Assembly (NCBI GenBank): GCA_017429765.1
Contig: JAFROJ010000075.1
Coordinates: 1-34,683 of the forward strand
Source of the DNA: Bacteroidales bacterium
GTDB taxonomy: Bacteria; Bacteroidota; Bacteroidia; Bacteroidales; UBA932
DNA: 34,683 bases
Direction: 5' to 3'
Part shown: piece after piece, positions 1-6,514 of the stretch
How the letters are laid out: the number at the start of each line of letters is the position of its first letter
Numbering within the stretch: the stretch's first letter is position 1
Notes under the pieces: model-generated
The model's database searches: none
The model's input: the letters and a program-made list of their open reading frames with translations, nothing else
What the model was told of the DNA's origin: nothing
Position numbers and translations under genes: made by a program

Positions 1-28
1 AAGGAGTGTGACTTCTTATAAGCGCTAG

Positions 29-76
29 TATCGCAAAACTGCTTTTATTATCGCAATTATATTGCAAATATTGCTA
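29..76. repeat. Short direct repeats TATYGCAA upstream of defence pair
   Basis: The octamer TATCGCAA occurs exactly at 29-36 and 49-56. Close variants follow: TATTGCAA at 60-67 and TATTGCTA at 69-76. All lie in the same orientation in the AT-rich leader before the first gene, and the last one overlaps the proposed -33 element. Such a series could be an operator read by a regulator not seen in this window. It could also be chance in AT-rich DNA. No function is known. Confidence 0.4.
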
Positions 77-101
77 ATATTATATGCTTTTGCTATATTT
101 G
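71..101 (+). promoter_or_regulatory. Bacteroidetes-type promoter for the AAA/RloB pair
   Basis: TTG at 71-73, 20 nt, then TATATTTG at 94-101, an exact match to the Bacteroidetes -7 consensus TAnnTTTG. The expected start of transcription is about 107, giving a leader of roughly 20 nt to the ATG at 128. The TATYGCAA repeats sit over and just upstream of it. Confidence 0.6.
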
Positions 102-127
102 CCGTGAACTTTTAACGGAATCGACAA

Positions 128-1456
128 ATGTTACTTCGTTTTATTGCAGAGAACATATTCTCTTTTAAGGATTCGACAGAGTTCAATACTTTCCCATCCA
201 GCAAGAGCCATAGTCACGATAATCACAAGATCGCTTGCTCTCATGCGACGGCTTTACGTCTTGCTGCAATCTATGGAGCAAATGGCGCCGGAAAGAGCAA
301 CTTGCTTGCCGCAATCGATTTTCTCCGTAATGCGGTATTGTCGGGAAACTTGGATTCAGTGCGACAGAATGATGTCTTGGCATTCCGCTTCGATCCTGAT
401 TGCTTGGATAAACCCTGTGGTCTCGCGATAGAGTTCTTCGTTAATGGAAAAGTATTCTATTATCACTTGGAGTTCAAAGGTCGCGGGGTGGTGCTCGAGG
501 AACTTCTGCTCAGTAAAAAGACTAAGGATGTCGAGGTCTTCCATCGTGAGGGAGACGATATCAGATTGCGTGGTGAAATGCTGAGCAAAGGATTGAACGA
601 GAAGTTTATTGATGCTCTCGACCGCCTGGTCCGTCCCGACATGCTGCTACTCTCGTTTTTAGGTCAGTACTATCCTTCTGAGTTAGAGTTGGTTACGGAG
701 GCATATTCCTGGTTTGTGAACCAGCTACGTGTCGTGCTGCCGGATACGATCTCAGGCCACGTGCCTCATTTTCTTGATTCATTCGCCGAATTCAAGGAAC
801 TCGTCAATGAAACGATTCCCGAACTTAAAACCGGGATATCTTTCCTTGATGTGGATAAGACTGTTGTTTCGGAGGAGTCTGCCAAGGGCAATCCTGCTTT
901 ACTTGCCGCAATACGGGAGGCTCGCAAGAATCCTGGTGAACCCCAGATTGTGGAAGGTGAAACGACCACCGAGGTTTCTAATGTGGTGTTCGAGAATGGG
1001 CAGATGTGGCAGAAGACATTGGTATCCGTCCATAAGGACATAAACGGAAACTCTTATTCTGCACCCATTTCCATAGAATCGGATGGGACTAAACGCCTGA
1101 TAGAGTATATGCCGCTTTTCTTTGCCATTACGCATAACAATGGCGTGTATGTGGTTGATGAGATTGAGCGAAGCGTACATCCCATCATGATAAAGCGCAT
1201 CGTCCAGAAGATCTCGGAAATGGAGAGGCCTGGCGGGCAGCTTATCTTTACCACACACGAGTCTGGGCTCCTTGACCAGGACATCTTCCGTCCTGATGAA
1301 ATATGGTTTGCCCAGAAGGATAGCGAGCAGGCCACTAAACTCTATCCACTTAGCGACTTTAACATACACAAGACCGCCAATATCGAAAATGGATACTTGG
1401 CCGGCCGTTATGGTGGTATTCCGTTCCTCTCCAATCTAAAAGACCTTCACTGGTAA
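128..1456 (+). CDS. AAA15-family ATPase (RloA/AbiLi-like), candidate phage defence
   Basis: This 442-residue protein is an ABC/SMC-like ATPase of the AAA15/AAA21 group. Residues 1-16 resemble the usual N-terminal strand of the family. Walker A (GANGAGKS) is at 50-57, a signature-like ESDGTKRL at 317-324, Walker B with its D-loop (YVVDEIERSVHP) at 341-352, and the switch histidine (FTTHES) at 374-379. The middle, about 120-300, is the variable lid and coiled region typical of these proteins. The next gene starts 1 nt after the stop and encodes an RloB-like protein; this pairing is that of RloA/RloB and of the abortive-infection pair AbiLi/AbiLii. The ATPase probably senses infection and controls its partner; that role is inferred from families. 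The GC content is clearly lower than in genes after 4060, which suggests acquisition by transfer. Confidence 0.82.
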   Translation: MLLRFIAENIFSFKDSTEFNTFPSSKSHSHDNHKIACSHATALRLAAIYGANGAGKSNLLAAIDFLRNAVLSGNLDSVRQNDVLAFRFDPDCLDKPCGLAIEFFVNGKVFYYHLEFKGRGVVLEELLLSKKTKDVEVFHREGDDIRLRGEMLSKGLNEKFIDALDRLVRPDMLLLSFLGQYYPSELELVTEAYSWFVNQLRVVLPDTISGHVPHFLDSFAEFKELVNETIPELKTGISFLDVDKTVVSEESAKGNPALLAAIREARKNPGEPQIVEGETTTEVSNVVFENGQMWQKTLVSVHKDINGNSYSAPISIESDGTKRLIEYMPLFFAITHNNGVYVVDEIERSVHPIMIKRIVQKISEMERPGGQLIFTTHESGLLDQDIFRPDEIWFAQKDSEQATKLYPLSDFNIHKTANIENGYLAGRYGGIPFLSNLKDLHW

Positions 1457-1457
1457 T

Positions 1458-2147
1458 ATGATAACTCGAGTCAGACAATACGGGAAGAAAGAACCGAGTC
1501 GCGATGCCCATAAGATTTATGTGGTGTGTGAAGGTTCGAGCGATGAGCCTGCATATTTCGGCTTCTTTGAGGGACTCTCTTCAAACCTCAATGTCATTCC
1601 CATACCGTCTGAAAAAGGGAATACGGATCCGGTTAAATTGGCGGAAATGGCAACGTCGTGTTTTGATAAGAATACAGGTCGCTACAGGTTGGATTATTCC
1701 CAGGGGGACCGAGTCTGGTTTGTCATTGATACGGATACATGGGAAGATGAGGGTAAGATTGCGGTGTTGAGGGAGTATTGCAAGAGCAAGAATACGGAAG
1801 TCCGGAGGGTAGTTACAAAGTCCTATCAAGCCTGGAATGTGGCGCAGAGCAAACCGAGTTTTGAGATTTGGTTGTACTACCATTTCTACAGCGAGGCTCC
1901 GGTTGCAGAGGAGGCGGAGAATGCGGTATCCTTCAAGAAGTTTGTGAACGACAAGATTACTGGCGGGTTCAACTATGAGAAGGACCCGGTTAATTTGAAG
2001 GTTGCCATTGCAAATGCAAAAGCGAACTATGCCGTTGATGAAACTGGAGCGTTGTCTCCATATGTTACAGAGGTTTTCTTGCTTGGTCGCGAAATCTATG
2101 GCTTCGTGGCAGGAGAGCTGGCAAAGTTGTATAACAAACTGAGGTGA
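1458..2147 (+). CDS. RloB-like TOPRIM-type nuclease candidate (AbiLii-like)
   Basis: A 229-residue protein with the RloB family layout. It has CEGSSDE at 24-30 (the conserved CEGxxxE that opens a TOPRIM-like fold), a hydrophobic strand ending in acidic residues (VWFVIDTDTW, 86-95), and SKPSFEIWLYYHF at 131-143, matching the family's NPxFExWLxxHF. The acidic E25, D91 and D93 are plausible metal ligands. It follows the ATPase with a single-base gap, so the two are certainly co-transcribed and probably made in fixed ratio. By analogy with AbiL and PARIS-type ATPase/TOPRIM pairs it should be the effector that cuts nucleic acid. The exact target cannot be read from sequence. Composition is low GC like its partner. 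Confidence 0.78.
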   Translation: MITRVRQYGKKEPSRDAHKIYVVCEGSSDEPAYFGFFEGLSSNLNVIPIPSEKGNTDPVKLAEMATSCFDKNTGRYRLDYSQGDRVWFVIDTDTWEDEGKIAVLREYCKSKNTEVRRVVTKSYQAWNVAQSKPSFEIWLYYHFYSEAPVAEEAENAVSFKKFVNDKITGGFNYEKDPVNLKVAIANAKANYAVDETGALSPYVTEVFLLGREIYGFVAGELAKLYNKLR

Positions 2148-2629
2148 TTCCGTTCCCCTCCCAAGTCCCAGTGTCTTTCTCCGAGTTCTCCATATATTTC
2201 CGGGCATTCTTTCCGGACCTGCCGCCGCTCCACTGGCTCATAATGTCAGTTGTCTCGGCGGCGGTTATTGTCTTCATGCTGATCCGGCGGAAAGGCTCCT
2301 CGAGGGGTGGCAGCAATACGTACAACGCGGTCGCATTGGGCGTCACGGTGTTCATCTGCCTGGTATTGTTGGATATCCTGTTGATACACAGGTTCAACGC
2401 CGACAGGCCGCAGCAGCAGTGCTTCAATCTGCTGGAAGAGTATAGACACATCATTTCGGGGGACGAGGAATATGCCTACACGATGTTGTTCAACGTCCTC
2501 CTCTTCATCCCGCTCGGCCTCACTCTCTCCGAATACCTCTCCTCTCGTCGGCGTGGCGGTTTCGCTGCTGGCGAGGGGACTGTTGAGAAAGTTATTATCA
2601 GCAAAAACCCTGATAATTTAAAAATATAG
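2144..2629 (+). pseudogene. Truncated VanZ-like membrane protein fragment
   Basis: The reading frame overlaps the RloB stop by 4 nt (GTGA); a GTG at 2171 is another possible start. Three hydrophobic segments (about 30-47, 60-82, 113-128) and the block LFNVLLFIPLG at 115-125 identify a VanZ-family protein. In intact members this block is followed by another membrane segment with a conserved glutamate and by an R-x-x-D-x-x-D region. Here the frame instead runs into an Arg/Gly-rich tail and stops. A shift to the +1 frame near 2544 reads LVGVAVSLLARGLL, which looks more like VanZ continuing, so a frameshift plus truncation is possible. It is GC-rich between two AT-rich cassettes, so it is probably a remnant of an older gene cut by island insertion. 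It may still be translated as a short membrane protein. Confidence 0.6.
2594..2617. repeat. Perfect 8-bp inverted repeat at composition boundary
   Basis: ATTATCAG (2594-2601) and CTGATAAT (2610-2617) form a perfect 8-bp stem around an 8-nt loop. It lies in the last codons of the VanZ fragment, exactly where the DNA changes from GC-rich to AT-rich. It is followed by TTTAAAAATA, a poor U-tract, so it is at best a weak terminator. It could also be a scar of an insertion junction. Confidence 0.45.
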
Positions 2630-2648
2630 AGAAAAATATTGATATTTA

Positions 2649-2679
2649 TTGTTTATCAAGAATTTTATTGATATTTTTG
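2649..2679 (+). promoter_or_regulatory. Bacteroidetes-type promoter for the SatD/DUF3307 pair
   Basis: TTG at 2649-2651, 20 nt, then TATTTTTG at 2672-2679, an exact TAnnTTTG match. The start of transcription would be near 2685, about 20 nt before the ATG at 2707. A direct repeat ATTGATATTT occurs at 2638-2647 and 2667-2676, flanking and overlapping the promoter. It may be an operator, for example for the helix-turn-helix of the first gene. Confidence 0.58.
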
Positions 2680-2706
2680 CGGTGGTAATAAAGAGCATGA
2701 AGACAA

Positions 2707-3372
2707 ATGGTAGCGATTATCTCTGCAGACATTGTTCGTTCCACCTCGTTGGGGACTCGTGAGCAATTAGATCTTCGTGACAAGTTGCGTGGCTTGTTCG
2801 AAGTGTTCGAGACAGATTTCCCTGGATTCTGGGCAAGAATCGTCCGGGGGGATAGCATCGAGTGCTATGTGCCAGAGTATCGGTATGCGCTAAGAATAGC
2901 CATACTTATCAAATTGTTCGTTAAGATTCAGGCAAGGAAATATGATTGTGCGGAACAGTTGCTGAGGCATGGGATCAGGTTCTCGATAGGAGTAGCAGAT
3001 ATTGATTATGCCAGTAAAATGGATGATATGATTAATGGTCCGGCAATCTATATTGCCGGACGTAATCTTGATGCCATTGACGGAAGAAGCACTGTTTTTA
3101 CGTCCTTTGAGTTGGATAATGCTTCAAAGTCCGTTAGTTTGATGCTCGACTCGTATGTCGCGTTGGTAGGCAATCTTGTAGACTCGTATTCCGCTAAACA
3201 GTCCGAGGTAATATTCTATAAATTAAGAGGTTATAAAGAAGTGGAGATTGCCGCGAAGTTGGGGCTATCCCAGTCAGCTGTCAATATGAGATCCTCTTTC
3301 GCCCAATGGAACCTTTTGAATGAAGCAATACTTGATTTTGAGAATTTAAACTTTGATAAACTATGTGGATAG
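2707..3372 (+). CDS. SatD-like protein: class III cyclase-like domain plus C-terminal HTH
   Basis: A 221-residue protein matching the SatD family layout. IISADIVRST (4-13) and RGDSIECY (47-54) place aspartates D8 and D49 about 41 residues apart, where class III nucleotidyl cyclases keep their two metal-binding aspartates. IRFSIGVADID (90-100) and GPAIYIAGR (111-119) match the later strands and the transition-state motif, but the usual Asn is Tyr115 while Arg119 is kept. Residues 177-195 form a sigma-region-4-like helix-turn-helix. So it may bind a nucleotide and DNA, or be a degenerate cyclase used as a sensor. The next gene, a DUF3307 membrane protein, overlaps it by 10 nt; this partnership is known for SatD families. 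The family's biochemical role is not established. The cyclase-like reading is my inference from motif order. Confidence 0.68.
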   Translation: MVAIISADIVRSTSLGTREQLDLRDKLRGLFEVFETDFPGFWARIVRGDSIECYVPEYRYALRIAILIKLFVKIQARKYDCAEQLLRHGIRFSIGVADIDYASKMDDMINGPAIYIAGRNLDAIDGRSTVFTSFELDNASKSVSLMLDSYVALVGNLVDSYSAKQSEVIFYKLRGYKEVEIAAKLGLSQSAVNMRSSFAQWNLLNEAILDFENLNFDKLCG

Positions 3373-4052
3373 AATTGTTTTTGTGCCTCTTGTTGGCGCA
3401 CTTAATTGCTGATTTCGCTCTGCAAACCAGGCAGTCCTGTTCAGACAAGGCAAACAGGAAATGGAAGAGTCCTTATCAATATGGACATGCTGCTATTGTG
3501 TTCGCCATCTCTTGGCTGTTTTCGTTTGACCTTCACTTCTGGTGTTGCGCTCTGTTAATAGGTCTGAGCCACCTTCTTATTGATATATGGAAATCTTTCC
3601 GTGCTGAGAAGGTCGAGTGGTTTGTATTGGACCAGATGTCTCATCTACTTGTTCTCGCGTGCATTTCTTTCCTTTGGTGCAGGGCTCATAATTGGAGTAT
3701 TCCGTTCGACCTTGATTCCAAGATTATTGCCTTGGCAGTAGCGGCATTTGTCTGTTGGAAACCTGCAAATATCTTCATCAAGTTGATGCTCAGGCATTAC
3801 AGTGTGAATGTTCCGGAAGAGGATTCTCAATCTGTTTTCAACGCAGGGGCGCTGATAGGCAATTTGGAGCGTTGGCTTATTCTTGTATTTGTGCTTCTGC
3901 ATCATTATGAGGCATTGGGACTTCTAATAGCTGCGAAGTCAATTATCCGTTTCGGTGATTCACAGAAACGAGAGTCTGAATATGTGCTTGCAGGCACGCT
4001 GCTTAGTATTTCCATAGCGGTATTTTCCGGCTTGTTAGTTACTCTGCTATAG
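3363..4052 (+). CDS. DUF3307 polytopic membrane protein
   Basis: A 229-residue integral membrane protein with about seven hydrophobic segments. AHLIADFALQ at 12-21 is the DUF3307 hallmark. A second block (GLSHLLIDIWK, about 66-76), a DQxxH around 90-94, and IGNLERWLILV followed by AKSIIRFGD near the C-terminus are also family-like. The start codon lies 10 nt inside the SatD-like gene in another frame, so translation is probably coupled. No enzymatic function is known for the family. The pairing suggests the membrane protein is the effector or transporter governed by the soluble partner. It is low GC and ends just before the composition jump near 4060. Confidence 0.72.
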   Translation: MWIELFLCLLLAHLIADFALQTRQSCSDKANRKWKSPYQYGHAAIVFAISWLFSFDLHFWCCALLIGLSHLLIDIWKSFRAEKVEWFVLDQMSHLLVLACISFLWCRAHNWSIPFDLDSKIIALAVAAFVCWKPANIFIKLMLRHYSVNVPEEDSQSVFNAGALIGNLERWLILVFVLLHHYEALGLLIAAKSIIRFGDSQKRESEYVLAGTLLSISIAVFSGLLVTLL

Positions 4053-4075
4053 TAATCCCCATAAATAAAACGAAC

Positions 4076-5233
4076 ATGAACAATCACTTCAAGAAGCTTC
4101 TGGCGGCTGTCGCGGCGCTGATGGCGCTGATCGGGCTTGGCCTCACGGCGCTCGAAGCGGAGCCTCTCAAGACGACGAACGAGCCACTAAAGGCAGCCAA
4201 CGAGCCCCTTCCGACCTCGATCGAGCCCTTCAAGATCGCGGTGGCGGGCGTCACCCACGGTCATCTGGGCGGGGTGTTATCGCAACTGTCGAAAGGCGAC
4301 ATCCAAGTCGTCGGCGTGTGGGAGGCGGACCCCCGCTACATCCACAAGAACTCCCTTGTCGGCAAAGTGCCCGAGAGCGCGTTCTACTCGGACCTCGGCA
4401 AGATGCTGGACGAGACAAAACCCGAGGCCGTGGTGGCCTACGGGTCCATCAAGGAACACCTGACCGTGGTTGAGGCCTGCGCCCCCAGAGGCATCCACGT
4501 GATGGTAGAGAAACCCCTGGCGACCACATTCAAGGACGCCCAAAAGATGGCGGCACTCGCCAGGAAGCACGGCATATTCCTGATGACGAACTACGAGACG
4601 ACCTGGTATTCCTCGAACCACTATGTCAAAAAGGTGGTGGACGAGGGAGGAATCGGCCCGATATTCAGGATCGAGGTTTATGACGGCCATAGGGGGCCGG
4701 TGGAGATCGGCTGCAGCGAGGAATTCCTTGAATGGCTGACAGATCCAGTGCAGAACGGGGGAGGAGCCGTGATGGATTTCGGGTGTTACGGGGCCAACCT
4801 GGCGACATGGCTGCTCGGCGGGAAGAGGCCCACGAGCGTTTACGCCGTGCTCCAGCGGAACAAGCCGGAGATCTACCCAAAGGTCGATGACGACGCCACT
4901 ATTGTTCTTGAGTATCCGGGGGCTACCGTCGAGATCAACGCCTCCTGGTGCTGGCCGATCGACCGGAAGGACATGTATGTCTATGGGATGAAAGGGCTTC
5001 TGTACCAGGCGGATCCGAGGAACGTCTCGATGAGCCGGAACGCCCCGGGGGAGGTGACTCCCGAACTCGCGGCGCCGTACGACAATCCGTACCATTACCT
5101 CGAGGCGGTGGTCCACGGTAAGATCAAGGTGGTCCCTGCGGACCTGTCGGCGCTGGAGAATAACGTGACCGTGGTGGAGATTCTTTCCGCCGCCGTCAAG
5201 AGCGCCAAGACGGGTAAGCCTGTCAAGCTATAG
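4076..5233 (+). CDS. Exported Gfo/Idh/MocA-family oxidoreductase
   Basis: A 385-residue NAD(P)-dependent sugar oxidoreductase-like protein. Residues 1-28 are a Sec-type signal (basic start, long Ala/Leu core, no lipobox cysteine), so it is likely periplasmic. Residues 29-52 are a linker made of four copies of a heptad beginning EPL or EPF. The Rossmann domain begins at FKIAVAGVTHGH, and EKP at 145-147 is the family's catalytic and cofactor motif. The C-terminal half is the alpha/beta domain that binds the sugar. The glycine pattern VAGVTHGHLGG is not a typical GxGxxG, so cofactor binding may be of the tightly held kind seen in GH109-like exported relatives. Its substrate is unknown. It is the first GC-rich gene after the island and stands alone, with the next gene's promoter downstream. 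Confidence 0.8.
   Translation: MNNHFKKLLAAVAALMALIGLGLTALEAEPLKTTNEPLKAANEPLPTSIEPFKIAVAGVTHGHLGGVLSQLSKGDIQVVGVWEADPRYIHKNSLVGKVPESAFYSDLGKMLDETKPEAVVAYGSIKEHLTVVEACAPRGIHVMVEKPLATTFKDAQKMAALARKHGIFLMTNYETTWYSSNHYVKKVVDEGGIGPIFRIEVYDGHRGPVEIGCSEEFLEWLTDPVQNGGGAVMDFGCYGANLATWLLGGKRPTSVYAVLQRNKPEIYPKVDDDATIVLEYPGATVEINASWCWPIDRKDMYVYGMKGLLYQADPRNVSMSRNAPGEVTPELAAPYDNPYHYLEAVVHGKIKVVPADLSALENNVTVVEILSAAVKSAKTGKPVKL
4160..4234 (+). repeat. 21-bp in-frame tandem repeat (EPLKxxN heptads)
   Basis: Three 21-bp units start at 4160, 4181 and 4202, with a partial fourth at 4223. They encode EPLKTTN, EPLKAAN, EPLPTSI and EPFK. The repeat lies between the signal peptide and the Rossmann domain of the exported oxidoreductase, so copy number can change without shifting the frame and would only lengthen the linker. 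Confidence 0.8.
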
Positions 5234-5235
5234 AA

Positions 5236-5265
5236 TTGAATATTAATAAATTATAATTATCTTTA
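5236..5265 (+). promoter_or_regulatory. Probable promoter for sugar aminotransferase block
   Basis: TTG at 5236-5238, 19 nt, then TATCTTTA at 5258-5265, one base off the TAnnTTTG consensus. It fills most of the 39-nt gap before the ATG at 5273, so the leader would be very short. Confidence 0.5.
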
Positions 5266-5272
5266 AATCACT

Positions 5273-6514
5273 ATGCGGAAACGGATCTACTTGTGTCTGG
5301 CTCATATGAGCGGGAATGAGATGAAGTTCATTCAGGAGGCGTTCGACTCGAATTGGGTGGCGCCTCTCGGGCCGAATGTCAATGGGTTTGAGGAGGAGCT
5401 CAGGGCCTTTGTAGGGGCATCTGAGGTCGTGGCGCTGGCGTCGGGGACGTCGGCTGTGCATCTGGCGCTGCTCGACTGCGGGGTCGGCCCCGGCGACGAG
5501 GTCCTCGTCCAGAGCTTCACCTTCTGCGCCTCGTCCCACCCGGTCACCTATCTCGGAGCGGCCCCCGTCTTCGTGGACTCGGAAAAAGACACATGGAATA
5601 TGGATCCCGCCCTTCTTGAAGAGGCCATCAAGGATCGCATCGTCAAGACCGGCAGGAAGCCCAAGGCCATCATCCCGGTGGCCCTCTACGGCATGCCCTA
5701 CAGGATCGACAAGATCATGGAAGTCGCTGATAAATACGGCATTCCGATCATCGAGGACGCCGCTGAGGGTTTCGGGTCCCGTTTCGACGGCAAAGTCCTC
5801 GGCACCTTCGGCCGCTTCGGGGTTCTTTCCTTCAACGGCAACAAGATGATTACCACCTCCGGCGGAGGAGCGCTCATCTGTCCGGGCAAGGCGACCAGGG
5901 ACAGGATCATGTGGCTCGCCACCCAGGCGCGCGAGGCGTACCCGTATTACCAGCATGAGGCGATCGGCTACAACTACCGTCTCTCCAACGTCTGCGCGGG
6001 GATCGGCCGCGGGCAGATGACCGTCATCGAGGATCATCTTGCCCATCACCGCCATGTCCAGAAATTGTACGAGGAATTACTCGCCGATGTCGAGGGAATA
6101 TCCGTCCACAAGGCTCCCGACGCCCGTTTTGACTCGAATTTTTGGCTCTGCGTCATGACTCTCGACGAGGGGCTGAAGATTGCCGGGCAGGAGAACGCCT
6201 ACGCCGAGAAGATCACCACCGCTGTCGGCGGGGCTGCCGGTGTCGTGCATGTGAGCGGGGGAGTCCACACCGACTGCGAGCCGAACCAGAATGTCGAGGC
6301 GATGAGGGTCTTCCTCGACGCCGCCGGCATCGAGGCCCGTCCGCTCTGGAAGCCTATGCACAAGCAGCCTGTCTATAAGGATTCCCCGGCCTATCTCAAC
6401 GGAGTTTCCGAGGGATTGTTCAAGGTCGGGATGTGCCTTCCCGCCGGTCCGCTCGTCACCGACGACGACGTCCGGTACATAGTTGAGAAGATTAAGGAGG
6501 CGATAGTGAGGTAG
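5273..6514 (+). CDS. DegT/DnrJ/EryC1/StrS-family PLP sugar aminotransferase
   Basis: A 413-residue fold-type I aminotransferase of the nucleotide-sugar group. The N-terminal SGTSAVHLAL binds the PLP phosphate, VDSEKDTWNMDP and IIEDAAEGFGS are the family blocks that hold the pyridine ring, and Lys191 in FNGNKMITTSGGG is the Schiff-base lysine. Length is normal. The reaction is transfer of an amino group, usually from glutamate, to the keto-sugar made by a 4,6-dehydratase; such a dehydratase is encoded two genes downstream (7702-9645). The two together would make a UDP-4-amino-4,6-dideoxy sugar, as PglF and PglE do, for LPS, capsule or protein glycosylation. The exact sugar is not readable. The stop shares one base with the GTG start of the next gene. 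Confidence 0.9.
   Translation: MRKRIYLCLAHMSGNEMKFIQEAFDSNWVAPLGPNVNGFEEELRAFVGASEVVALASGTSAVHLALLDCGVGPGDEVLVQSFTFCASSHPVTYLGAAPVFVDSEKDTWNMDPALLEEAIKDRIVKTGRKPKAIIPVALYGMPYRIDKIMEVADKYGIPIIEDAAEGFGSRFDGKVLGTFGRFGVLSFNGNKMITTSGGGALICPGKATRDRIMWLATQAREAYPYYQHEAIGYNYRLSNVCAGIGRGQMTVIEDHLAHHRHVQKLYEELLADVEGISVHKAPDARFDSNFWLCVMTLDEGLKIAGQENAYAEKITTAVGGAAGVVHVSGGVHTDCEPNQNVEAMRVFLDAAGIEARPLWKPMHKQPVYKDSPAYLNGVSEGLFKVGMCLPAGPLVTDDDVRYIVEKIKEAIVR

Noticed and set aside
1-4060. Integrase, transposase, tRNA or attachment site explaining the island
   Set aside because: None could be found in this stretch on either strand; the island boundary evidence is only composition and the VanZ remnant.
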